Part shown: in pieces, positions 1 through 6,465 of the stretch
Numbering within the stretch: the first letter of the stretch is position 1
How the letters are laid out: each line of letters starts with the position of its first letter
Assembly: GCA_030691295.1 (NCBI GenBank)
Contig: JAUYEQ010000714.1
Coordinates: 1-15,984, forward strand
Direction: 5' to 3'
Origin: Bacteroidota bacterium
GTDB taxonomy: Bacteria; Bacteroidota; Bacteroidia; Bacteroidales; Prolixibacteraceae
DNA length: 15,984 nt
The notes under the pieces: generated by a model
The model's database searches: none
The model's input: only the letters and a program-made list of their open reading frames with translations
Told to the model about the DNA's origin: nothing
Program-made: the position numbers and the translations under genes

Positions 1-162
1 ATCCGGTATATTCCGGGATTTAACAAGGTAATTCCTATCCATTTTTTGATGGCCGACGAATTTAAATGGCTCAGCAAAGGCCGTCTTCAATCACTCGGCA
101 CGACCATCGACAGCGGGATGGCGATTCATGAACTGGTAAATTTCAAAGCTTCAAAAACATGA
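1..162 (+). CDS. C-terminal fragment of an unrecognised protein
   Basis: An open frame enters from the left edge and ends at TGA 160-162, leaving the last 53 residues. It begins IRYIPGFNKVIPIHFLMADE and ends ELVNFKASKT. I do not recognise the family from this tail: there is no clear motif, membrane segment or repeat in it. Its stop codon overlaps the start of the ABC ATPase (ATGA, 159-162), which shows it is the upstream member of the same translationally coupled operon and is probably a real gene rather than a chance frame. Its function should be sought together with the ABC exporter and the lipid/sulfate-modifying genes downstream. I am confident that it is coding; I propose no function. 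Confidence 0.7.
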   Translation: MRYIPGFNKVIPIHFLMADEFKWLSKGRLQSLGTTIDSGMAIHELVNFKASKT

Positions 163-758
163 TCCTGAAAGTTGAAAATATTGCCAAATCTTTCGGAAGG
201 AACAAAGTCCTGAACAACGTCTCCTTTGAAATGGATGCTGCGTCGCTGTATGGAATTGTTGGCGAAAACGGATCAGGAAAATCAACGTTATTGAAAATCA
301 TTGTGGGTGAGTGGAAACATGATCATGGAACCATTTCGGTTTCGGGCGCGTTGGGATATTGCCCTCAAAATACGCTGCTTTTTTCGCAACTGACAGTTGA
401 TGAGCATTTCAGGTACTTCGCGGCAGCTTACGGAATTGAAAAGGCAGAATCAACTGACCGAAGCGAATCGTTGATGGATTATTTCAACTTCAGGAAATAC
501 CGAAAGGAAAAGATCGCCCATTTAAGCGGGGGAACACAGCAAAAACTCAATTTGGCCATTGCGCTCCTTCACCGGCCCAAATTGTTGATTCTCGATGAAC
601 CATACAGCGGTTTCGACTGGGACACCTACTCCAGGTTCTGGGATTACACCAATCAACTTCGCAGCGAAGGTTGCGCAATTCTGGTTGTAACCCATTTACT
701 TACTGAAAAAGAACGATTTGATAGAATATTTAACCTCGAACAAGGAGAATTGACATGA
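159..758 (+). CDS. ABC transporter ATP-binding protein
   Basis: Cytoplasmic ATPase subunit of an ABC transporter, 199 residues, shorter than many stand-alone ABC ATPases but with every catalytic motif. Walker A is GENGSGKST at residues 35-43, the Q-loop glutamine is Q70 (YCPQN), the signature is LSGGTQQKL from residue 122, Walker B is LLILDEP with D146 and E147, and the switch histidine is H179 (VVTHLL). The start overlaps the preceding stop as ATGA, and its own stop overlaps the next gene as ATGA (755-758), so the ATPase and the permease are translationally coupled. This is the usual arrangement of a two-component ABC-2-type exporter. The substrate is not shown by the ATPase. The neighbouring Lgt-like and sulfotransferase genes suggest a lipid-like or membrane product, which is inference. 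The family call is very safe. Confidence 0.95.
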   Translation: MILKVENIAKSFGRNKVLNNVSFEMDAASLYGIVGENGSGKSTLLKIIVGEWKHDHGTISVSGALGYCPQNTLLFSQLTVDEHFRYFAAAYGIEKAESTDRSESLMDYFNFRKYRKEKIAHLSGGTQQKLNLAIALLHRPKLLILDEPYSGFDWDTYSRFWDYTNQLRSEGCAILVVTHLLTEKERFDRIFNLEQGELT

Positions 759-1519
759 ACGCAAAAAGAATTACAACCGGCTTATCCATGATTTTGAAAA
801 TGCTGTTCAGGCGCAGGATTATAATCATATCGCTGGTAGTTATCCCTGTTCTATTCCTTACAATCGTTGAATTAACTGCTCCGACGAGAACCATTCCATT
901 CCGGCTTGCATCACTCGACATAAGAACGTTCATCAGAGAAAGTCTAAAAGAAATTGCACTGGTCTTTTTTGCCGTCACCTCTTCCGGTTTTTTGGTTTCC
1001 TTGCTTGCACTCAATCTCATTCAGGTTGAAAATGACGTTAATCGCCGGCTCGTCATCTGTGGGTACAATCCTTTTGAAATCCTGATTTCCAACTTGCTCG
1101 CACTTTCCCTTCTGATTATTGCGATAGCCGTGTATATCGGATTGCTGGTCAGTTGGTTCGTTCCCATCAATAATCTCCTCATGTTTATTTTGGGACTGGC
1201 TTTGATCGGATTCGTTTATGGTTGCTACGGACTTGCTATTGGCAGTCTGATAAAAGGAAAGATGGAAGGTGTATTTTTAATCGTTATGCTGGCCAATATT
1301 GATTCGGGCTGGCTACAAAATCCGATGTACTACGCCGAAGCACATAACAATGTAATTATCCGATACCTTCCCGCATACTTCCCCTCACAATCAGCAGTCA
1401 TAGCTGCTTTTACAGATTATTCCGGAGCGATGGCGCGATTTTACGGCATCTTGTATGGATCCGGATTTCTGATACTGTCGATGTTTATTTTTTACAACAA
1501 AATGAGGATTAAGAAATGA
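755..1519 (+). CDS. ABC-2-type transporter permease
   Basis: A 254-residue membrane protein with about six hydrophobic segments, including IIIISLVVIPVLFLTIVEL near the N terminus, a segment around FAVTSSGFLVSLLALNL, two in the middle (LLALSLLIIAIAVYIGLLV and LLMFILGLALIGFVYG) and a last one (GFLILSMFIFY) ending in the basic tail NKMRIKK. Position directly after the ATPase with an ATGA overlap, plus this length and topology, fit the membrane subunit of an ABC-2-type exporter. An AAGGAGAA at 743-750 gives the start a Shine-Dalgarno, which is worth noting because most starts in this window lack one. The stop overlaps the next start (ATGA, 1516-1519). The substrate is unknown. The permease role rests mainly on topology and neighbourhood, as these permeases diverge strongly in sequence. 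Confidence 0.85.
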   Translation: MNAKRITTGLSMILKMLFRRRIIIISLVVIPVLFLTIVELTAPTRTIPFRLASLDIRTFIRESLKEIALVFFAVTSSGFLVSLLALNLIQVENDVNRRLVICGYNPFEILISNLLALSLLIIAIAVYIGLLVSWFVPINNLLMFILGLALIGFVYGCYGLAIGSLIKGKMEGVFLIVMLANIDSGWLQNPMYYAEAHNNVIIRYLPAYFPSQSAVIAAFTDYSGAMARFYGILYGSGFLILSMFIFYNKMRIKK

Positions 1520-1929
1520 AACGGAATACTCAATTTCTTGGGAAATTTATTTATGCAGTTACATTTTTAATTCTGATACCTGCAGTTTTATGGTTTTGGG
1601 CAAGATATACGCAGACCATTGTTGCACTTCCCGTAATTAAATCAACTATTGCCGGAATGACGCTGATAGTTATGGGTGGATCACTGATGTTGTGGGGCAT
1701 GTTTGCCCTGCAATTCTATGGAAATGGTTTGCCAATGAACGCTTATCCGCCACCCGTGTTTGTGACAAAGGGACCCCTACCGGCTTTTTCGGCATCCAAT
1801 TTATTGGGGCTTTGGCTTGCTGATGATTGGTTATTTCATCTATTCGGGCTCTGCAAGCGGATTGTGGCTGGTTTCACCTTTGACGGTTATGGGAATGGTT
1901 GCGCTTGTTTTGGGTCACGAGTCGATTGA
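1516..1929 (+). CDS. ICMT/PEMT-like N-terminal segment, cut short by a frameshift
   Basis: This frame begins the third coupled gene of the operon (ATGA with the permease) and runs 137 codons, but only about the first 87 look native. It has membrane segments (FIYAVTFLILIPAVLWFWA and GMTLIVMGGSLMLWGMFALQ) and then PPPVFVTKGP. At that point the protein should continue Y-R-x-x-R-H-P-I-Y, the KGPYR..RHPIY hallmark of isoprenylcysteine carboxyl methyltransferase and related membrane methyltransferases. The hallmark is present, but in the next frame (tac cgg from 1778). Removing one C from the CCCC at 1774-1777 joins the two frames into a single protein of about 624 residues ending at 3391. The last 50 codons here, to the stop at 1927-1929, are therefore out-of-frame read-through. 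This is either a genuine pseudogene lesion or a homopolymer sequencing error. Confidence 0.7.
   Translation: MKRNTQFLGKFIYAVTFLILIPAVLWFWARYTQTIVALPVIKSTIAGMTLIVMGGSLMLWGMFALQFYGNGLPMNAYPPPVFVTKGPLPAFSASNLLGLWLADDWLFHLFGLCKRIVAGFTFDGYGNGCACFGSRVD
1774..1777 (+). other. Single-base insertion (frameshift) in a C run
   Basis: Four consecutive C residues follow GGA. With three, translation reads KGP-YR-LFRHPIYW across the site and enters the 1817-3391 frame without interruption. With four, the ribosome leaves the conserved frame and stops at 1927-1929. The downstream frame has a stop (TGA at 1763-1765) shortly before the run, so the switch point is confined to about 1766-1777, and the motif fixes it at the C run. 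There is no slippery heptamer that I recognise, so programmed frameshifting is less likely than an indel. Confidence 0.75.
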
Positions 1930-3391
1930 TTTAAAAAAGCGGTTTCCTGATCAATCGATCAGAACGGTACTGGATTATCCTGAAAACAAAACTGATTCAG
2001 CCGATTTTCGGGATCGTTTAACTTCACTGTTCTGGGTGTGTTCCTATATGATTCTTTGCAACTTTATGATCGACCAATTAAATGGCCATGTTTCTCCGTC
2101 ATTCGGGGGTTCGGTAAAGGTGTTACCAGCTTTTGAAAATCAATATTTGTCATTTCTGAGTTTCATTTTTTTAATGATAATCCCTTTCGTTCTGAAAGGG
2201 AAAAAGAACCTGAGAGAATGGGAACTTTCCGGTTTTTTTGCATTGTCATTATCCGCCTTCATTGCCTTTTTATTTCCTGCAATTGGAGCGCAGTACTTTC
2301 CGGAACAAGGTTCAGTACTTTTTACAGTTCCGGTTTTTTTGCTGTTTATTTCGCTTAGAGGATTGTTCCGGCAACCGGGATTTGCAACGATTGCCCTGAC
2401 CGTTGCCGGTTTATTCCTTGTTGTTATTCAATTAATTAACAGCCATTCAGCAATACTCCATCTTGCAAGTTCCATCCTGATATTTCTTCTTTCAGCCTAT
2501 TCCCTGCAAATCTGGATTTTCCTGAAAAACTCTTCAGAAAAGATTGCTAATTCATGGAAGGAATGGGTTTTCGGAAAAGTCAGGGTAATTAATCATGGCT
2601 TTTATGTTGGGTTCGGCGCTTTCTCCGGAATTCTGCTTGCAGGCATTCTGGCGGGAAAAGAGTATGCGCTGGCTCTGTTGGTCTTTGCCGTATTGGTGAC
2701 TATATTTTCTGCACTTTGGGCCCAGATTATCGAAGGCTCTGCAAAACTGAAAAGACCTTTTGGCTATTATGGCGGATTGGTCGGAATTCTGTTTGGAAGC
2801 CTTGCCGTTTGGGCAATGGGACTTAATTCCTGGGTGATTATTGGTGTCGCATCAGTGGTAATGCCCTGGGTTCAGGCCATCGGGCGATTAAGATGCCTTG
2901 TAAATGGGTGCTGCCACGGCAGCCGAATCGATAATCCCCTCGTCGGTATCCGGTATTTGCATCCTCGTTCGAGGGTTTGTAATATTTCGGGTTTGAAAGG
3001 AGAATTGGTACATCCCACGCAACTTTATTCCATTCTATGGCTCTTTTTTGTGGGTATTTTTTTGATTACCCTTTGGAATAAAAACATTTCGGCCTCTTTT
3101 ATCTTCGGCCTGTACCTCATTCTGACCAGTCTTGGGCGATTTGTGGAGGAAGCCTACCGGGGCGAGGCGCAGACTCCAACGATTAAAGGTCTCCATCTGT
3201 ATCAGTGGACCGCCATCATATCGGTTGTTGTTGGAATCCTGATGACAGTCATTCGCATTGAGCATCCAGTTATTAATCCTGGGTTTAGTTGGGAATCGTT
3301 TTCCGTAGCAGCTATTTGCGGGTTTTTTATCTTCTTTGCGATGGGTGTGGATTTTCCATACTCGAATGCAAGGTTTTCAAGGTTGGTTTAA
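1817..3391 (+). CDS. Multi-pass membrane protein with C-terminal Lgt-like domain
   Basis: This frame of 524 codons is the main part of the frameshifted gene that begins at 1516. It has many transmembrane segments. The first 60 or so residues complete the methyltransferase-like part (through GHESIDLKKRF), and a middle multi-helix region of unknown type follows. The C-terminal part resembles prolipoprotein diacylglyceryl transferase: GRLRCLVNGCCHG at residues 356-368 corresponds to the Lgt signature (GRIGNFINGE-like), HPTQLY is at 399-404, and GRFVEEAYRGE starts at 440 and matches the late GRF..EFFR segment. Several signature positions differ, with a C-C pair in place of the usual residues, so it may act on something other than lipoproteins. 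The ATG at 1817 is simply the first start in this frame after the indel; the natural start is 1516. The end overlaps nothing, and the sulfotransferase starts 11 bases later. Confidence 0.8.
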   Translation: MLMIGYFIYSGSASGLWLVSPLTVMGMVALVLGHESIDLKKRFPDQSIRTVLDYPENKTDSADFRDRLTSLFWVCSYMILCNFMIDQLNGHVSPSFGGSVKVLPAFENQYLSFLSFIFLMIIPFVLKGKKNLREWELSGFFALSLSAFIAFLFPAIGAQYFPEQGSVLFTVPVFLLFISLRGLFRQPGFATIALTVAGLFLVVIQLINSHSAILHLASSILIFLLSAYSLQIWIFLKNSSEKIANSWKEWVFGKVRVINHGFYVGFGAFSGILLAGILAGKEYALALLVFAVLVTIFSALWAQIIEGSAKLKRPFGYYGGLVGILFGSLAVWAMGLNSWVIIGVASVVMPWVQAIGRLRCLVNGCCHGSRIDNPLVGIRYLHPRSRVCNISGLKGELVHPTQLYSILWLFFVGIFLITLWNKNISASFIFGLYLILTSLGRFVEEAYRGEAQTPTIKGLHLYQWTAIISVVVGILMTVIRIEHPVINPGFSWESFSVAAICGFFIFFAMGVDFPYSNARFSRLV

Positions 3392-3402
3392 CTGAATTCC
3401 AA

Positions 3403-5037
3403 ATGAAAGGCAAATTTCCCCTGATCAATTTCGCTCTTTTTGAATTTACACGAAGAGTTTTCAAAAGTGGAGGAATGTCACTTACGGGAATTTTGCGGCT
3501 TCCTGTTTATTACATTCAAATCATTGCCGGTCTTCCATTTGCTATTTTGCAGTTTCTGATTTATAGCCGGCGAATCGAAAAAACGATCATCGCAAAAGAT
3601 CCTGTTTTTATTTTGGGACACTACAGAAGTGGCACAACTTATTTGCAGAAATTAGTAATAAGCAACAAACAGTTTGGTTTTCTGACAAACTATGATGCTT
3701 TGTTCCCAAATTCAAATCTCCTGTTTGGAAAACAAATGCAACACGTGTTTCAAATCCTGATCAATTGGTTCAGGATCAAAAATCCTTTCTTCAATAACAG
3801 CACCGTTTCACTTTCAGAACCTACCGAAGAAGATGATTACCTGATGAACAAAGCCTCAGTATATTCTGCATACTGGGGGCTTGTTTTTCCGAAACGATGG
3901 CGCGAATGGCTGAATGGTGCACCACAATTTTCGGATCCGGAATATGCTGATGGATGGAAACGGGAATACCTGAAGACGCTGAAATATGTCACTTTCAGAA
4001 ACGTCGGGAAGCAGCTTGTTTTGAAAAGTCCGCCAAATACCGAGCGGATAGGAGTGTTGTTGCAGCTATTTCCTCATGCGAAATTTATTTACATCTACCG
4101 AAATCCATTTCACCTGTTTTATTCTACCAAAAACATGTGGAAGAAAGCAATTCTCAGCTATTACAGCGTACAGAAAATTTCGGACGACGAGTTGGATGAA
4201 ATTGTTTTTGAACACTTTGAATACCTGATGGATCAGTACGAAAAAGACAAACATCTTATTCCTGAAGGAAACCTGATCGAGATTTCCTACGAGGAGTTAA
4301 AAGCGGATCCGTACAATACCATACTAAAAATCTATTCCGAAATAAATCTTCCTGATTTTGAATTAACGGCCAAAGAGTTATTGCTGCAAATAGAATCAGA
4401 GAAGGAATACCAGAATTTTCAATATCAATTTGATGATGCCAGTCTGGAAAAGATTGAAAGACGGTGGGGTAAATACACTCATCAATGGAATTACAAAACT
4501 CCCAAAAATGCGGTTGACATGAAGGCAAGTCCGGCAGTAATATGGCTGACTGGTCTCAGTGGCGCCGGGAAAACCACTATCGCCAATTGCCTGATCGAAA
4601 GATTCAAGGAACTATCGGTAGCGCCGGTGTTGCTGGATGGAGACGAAATCAGGAAAACACTAAGGGTCAACAATTTTGATGAAGACTCCAGAAAAAAGCA
4701 CAATCTGTATGTTGGCTATTTTGCATCGCTGCTCGAGAAACAAGGCAATGTGGTGATCGTGGCGTTGATCTCGCCTTATAAAGAAATCAGAAATGAAGTG
4801 AGGGCGATGTGTACGAATTTTATTGAGGTGTATGTCTCAACAAAAATTGAAATTTGTATTGAAAGAGATGCCAAAGGCCATTATAAAAAAGCTTTATCGG
4901 GTGAAATAAAAGACTTTACCGGTATCTCGGCGCCCTATTTTCCTCCCGATAACCCCGAAATAACCATTGACAACGGCAGCCTGACTTTTTCAGAATGCAC
5001 AGATGTAATTTTTGATTATTACAAAAAAAAGGAATGA
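3403..5037 (+). CDS. Sulfotransferase-APS kinase fusion protein
   Basis: A 544-residue bifunctional protein. Residues 28-55 are hydrophobic (VYYIQIIAGLPFAILQFLIY), suggesting membrane association. The sulfotransferase domain follows: the 5'-phosphosulfate loop ILGHYRSGTTY at 70-80, LKSPPNT at 207-213, and the 3'-phosphate-binding YRNPF at 232-236 with S241. The C-terminal domain is adenylylsulfate kinase (CysC-like): Walker A GLSGAGKTT at 384-392, LLDGDEIR at 410-417, SRKKHN, ISPYKEIR, and KGHYKKA..GE..DFTGI near the end. APS kinase makes PAPS from APS and ATP, and PAPS is the sulfotransferase donor, so the fusion could supply its own donor. I chose the ATG at 3403; the open frame reaches back to 3289, but that stretch lies inside the Lgt-like gene and is not sulfotransferase-like. 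No Shine-Dalgarno is visible. No ATP sulfurylase is present in the window. The acceptor is unknown. Confidence 0.92.
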   Translation: MKGKFPLINFALFEFTRRVFKSGGMSLTGILRLPVYYIQIIAGLPFAILQFLIYSRRIEKTIIAKDPVFILGHYRSGTTYLQKLVISNKQFGFLTNYDALFPNSNLLFGKQMQHVFQILINWFRIKNPFFNNSTVSLSEPTEEDDYLMNKASVYSAYWGLVFPKRWREWLNGAPQFSDPEYADGWKREYLKTLKYVTFRNVGKQLVLKSPPNTERIGVLLQLFPHAKFIYIYRNPFHLFYSTKNMWKKAILSYYSVQKISDDELDEIVFEHFEYLMDQYEKDKHLIPEGNLIEISYEELKADPYNTILKIYSEINLPDFELTAKELLLQIESEKEYQNFQYQFDDASLEKIERRWGKYTHQWNYKTPKNAVDMKASPAVIWLTGLSGAGKTTIANCLIERFKELSVAPVLLDGDEIRKTLRVNNFDEDSRKKHNLYVGYFASLLEKQGNVVIVALISPYKEIRNEVRAMCTNFIEVYVSTKIEICIERDAKGHYKKALSGEIKDFTGISAPYFPPDNPEITIDNGSLTFSECTDVIFDYYKKKE

Positions 5038-5088
5038 AGCAGTAATCTTTAAAAATGGTGAAGCAGCCCCAACTCCGGGAAAACCCTA

Positions 5089-5838
5089 TCATTCTTCAAG
5101 CATCCAGATAATTAACTCCTTCATAAATTGATAATTGTCCTTGCCTTTCCATACAATGGAAGTGCCATCAGGCATTTCGAATCTAACCCCACCGATAAAC
5201 AAGCCAACCATAGTTTCGCCAAAGGCTACTATTTTGCCGCCATTATTAAGTTTTACATATGCGCCATGCACATGTCCCCCCTCGGCATTCATAACACTAA
5301 CCGGAATCCCTCCTGTTAATTCACGGCTCCCGCTGTAAGGCAATTCATACCTGCCTTTAATAAACTCACCAACGAAACTGATGGCTCCCACATTCCGCCC
5401 CATAGGCAGGTCGTTGCCAAACGCCATCCCAAAAGGTTTAACAATTTCGTTGGCGCCAAATGCCTCAATATTAATTCGCTTGTCTTCATCGGTAAATATG
5501 ATCAGTTTGCCTCCATTTCTAGCAAAATGCACAATTGATTCTATTTCATCTTTTGTCCGGGTTTTTTTTACTGGGGTACCCGATAATGTTGATAATATTA
5601 TCAATACATCGGTGTTTTCCAATAAGCTACTTTCAACCAGCTTATCTTCATTAATTATTAGGGTAGCACCAAGCTGGTTCTCAACAATATCGCGGTAATC
5701 GTTAAAAATATTGGGACTAACCTTTAAATATTCGTCCATTTTTTCGCAGGAAATGTCGAGAACTACAACTTTTTTTTGAGCATCGGCTTCGCTCAGAATC
5801 AATCCAAACAACATAAAAAATAACGCAAGCTCTTTCAT
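5089..5838 (-). CDS. Exported class I glutamine-amidotransferase-like protein
   Basis: A 249-residue protein with an N-terminal signal peptide (MKELALFFMLFGLILSEADA, probable cleavage near residue 20 or 21), so the mature protein is likely periplasmic. The mature part starts with a beta strand (KKVVVLDIS) and contains NTDVLIILSTL and ARNGGKLIIFTDE, a Rossmann-type flavodoxin-like fold as in GATase-like or DUF4350-type domains that sense or bind rather than hydrolyse. I see no convincing catalytic Cys-His-Glu triad, so enzyme activity should not be assumed. It is convergent with the sulfotransferase operon and divergent from the HxlR gene. The start is supported by GGAGG on the minus strand (5845-5849) six bases before the ATG, an unusually good Shine-Dalgarno for this window. 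The exported, GATase-like fold is fairly likely; the role is unknown. Confidence 0.8.
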   Translation of the reverse strand: MKELALFFMLFGLILSEADAQKKVVVLDISCEKMDEYLKVSPNIFNDYRDIVENQLGATLIINEDKLVESSLLENTDVLIILSTLSGTPVKKTRTKDEIESIVHFARNGGKLIIFTDEDKRINIEAFGANEIVKPFGMAFGNDLPMGRNVGAISFVGEFIKGRYELPYSGSRELTGGIPVSVMNAEGGHVHGAYVKLNNGGKIVAFGETMVGLFIGGVRFEMPDGTSIVWKGKDNYQFMKELIIWMLEE

Positions 5839-5844
5839 TTTTTT

Positions 5845-5849
5845 CCTCC
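5845..5849 (-). promoter_or_regulatory. Strong Shine-Dalgarno for the GATase-like gene
   Basis: The plus strand reads CCTCC, giving GGAGG on the minus strand, with six bases to the ATG at 5836-5838. It decides the start of this gene and stands out because most genes in the window have no recognisable ribosome-binding site. Confidence 0.6.
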
Positions 5850-5899
5850 ATTTTTTAATTATTCTGAAGTAAAGATAAATGGTATGAAAACATTGTGCA

Positions 5900-5927
5900 A
5901 TCAGGTTTGTAACGCACCTATCAGGTT
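5900..5927. repeat. Direct repeat ATCAGGTT, 20-bp period
   Basis: ATCAGGTT occurs at 5900-5907 and again at 5920-5927, start to start exactly 20 bp, or about two helical turns. It lies in the divergent region between the GATase-like gene and the HxlR gene. A 13-bp perfect palindrome, ATTGAT-T-ATCAAT, follows at 5934-5946. Both could be regulator half-sites on the same DNA face; that is inference. Confidence 0.4.
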
Positions 5928-6014
5928 AGAATTATTGATTATCAATGATTTGATAAAGAAATTATTTTTGATTTAAATGCATTTTTTATCGGAAGTAATA
6001 ATTTTCATAGAGTG

Positions 6015-6035
6015 TTACTCTCTTTAAGAGAATAA
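6015..6035. promoter_or_regulatory. Candidate HxlR operator (21-bp palindrome)
   Basis: A near-perfect palindrome: inner arms TCTCTT (6019-6024) and AAGAGA (6026-6031) around a single T, and outer arms TTA (6015-6017) and TAA (6033-6035), with one mismatched pair (C6018/A6032). It ends 36 bases before the HxlR start codon. A weak -7-like box TATTTTTA is at 6039-6046, and a consensus-fitting TATTTTTG is further up at 5963-5970, so the palindrome could block either promoter. Dimeric winged-helix regulators of this family often bind such sites in their own promoters; autoregulation here is inferred. Confidence 0.5.
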
Positions 6036-6071
6036 TTCTATTTTTAAAGTAAATAATTAAAAAATAAACTG

Positions 6072-6407
6072 ATGAGAGAACTGGATTTGCGTTACCCATC
6101 CTGCCCAATCAGAAACGTATTGAGCCGGTTTAGCGACAAATGGTCACTTCTGATATTGGTAAATTTGCAGGGAAAAGAAAAGATGCGGTACAAGGAATTG
6201 ATGGCTGCTATTCCCGACATTTCGCAGAAAATGCTGTCGAGTACTTTAAAGCAGCTTGAAGCCGATCATTTTTTAATTCGGGAAGCTTATGCCGAAATAC
6301 CCCCACGGGTAGAATATTCGTTGACTGAAATGGCAAAAAGCTTGATGCCGGTATTAAATTCGATGATTGATTGGTCGTTGGTTCATTTTGAAGCGGTTAC
6401 AAAATAA
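6072..6407 (+). CDS. HxlR-family transcriptional regulator
   Basis: A 111-residue cytoplasmic winged-helix DNA-binding protein of normal length for the HxlR (DUF24) family. The family pattern is clear: CPIRNVLSRFSDKWSLLIL at the N terminus with cysteine C11, then MRYKELMAAIPDISQKMLSSTLKQLEADHFL as the recognition helix region, the wing PPRVEYSLTE, and the closing helix LMPVLNSMIDW. In several HxlR proteins the N-terminal cysteine senses quinones, aldehydes or oxidants; here that is only a possibility. The gene stands divergent to the GATase-like gene and convergent with the AraC gene, which makes it a candidate local regulator of one or both sides. A palindromic site lies just upstream. Confidence 0.93.
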   Translation: MRELDLRYPSCPIRNVLSRFSDKWSLLILVNLQGKEKMRYKELMAAIPDISQKMLSSTLKQLEADHFLIREAYAEIPPRVEYSLTEMAKSLMPVLNSMIDWSLVHFEAVTK

Positions 6408-6417
6408 ATTTTGGAAG

Positions 6418-6465
6418 AATTCTGATTTCAGAATTAAGGATTTATAATCAAATCCTTAGTTCTGA
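6418..6465. terminator. Bidirectional hairpin terminator between HxlR and AraC
   Basis: The main stem pairs 6428-6443 (TCAGAATTAAGGATTT) with 6450-6465 (AAATCCTTAGTTCTGA): 16 positions, all complementary except T6434/G6459, which is a G-U wobble in RNA, with a six-base loop. A second perfect hairpin, AATTCTGA (6418-6425) with TCAGAATT (6428-6435), shares bases 6428-6435 with it, so only one can form at a time. The main stem covers the AraC stop codon (6456-6458). Its position between two convergent genes fits a terminator for both. A long U tract is lacking, so efficiency is uncertain. Confidence 0.6.

Noticed and set aside
1766-1777. Programmed ribosomal frameshift in the ICMT/Lgt-like gene.
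   Set aside because: I see no recognisable slippery heptamer or following stem; an indel in the C run is simpler.
3289-3402. Upstream extension of the sulfotransferase-kinase gene to an earlier ATG.
   Set aside because: It lies inside the Lgt-like gene in another frame and its residues (cysteine-rich, no family match) do not look like the N terminus; the ATG at 3403 starts right after the previous stop.
5038-5088. Terminator between the convergent sulfotransferase and GATase-like genes.
   Set aside because: No convincing stem-loop was found in this short gap.
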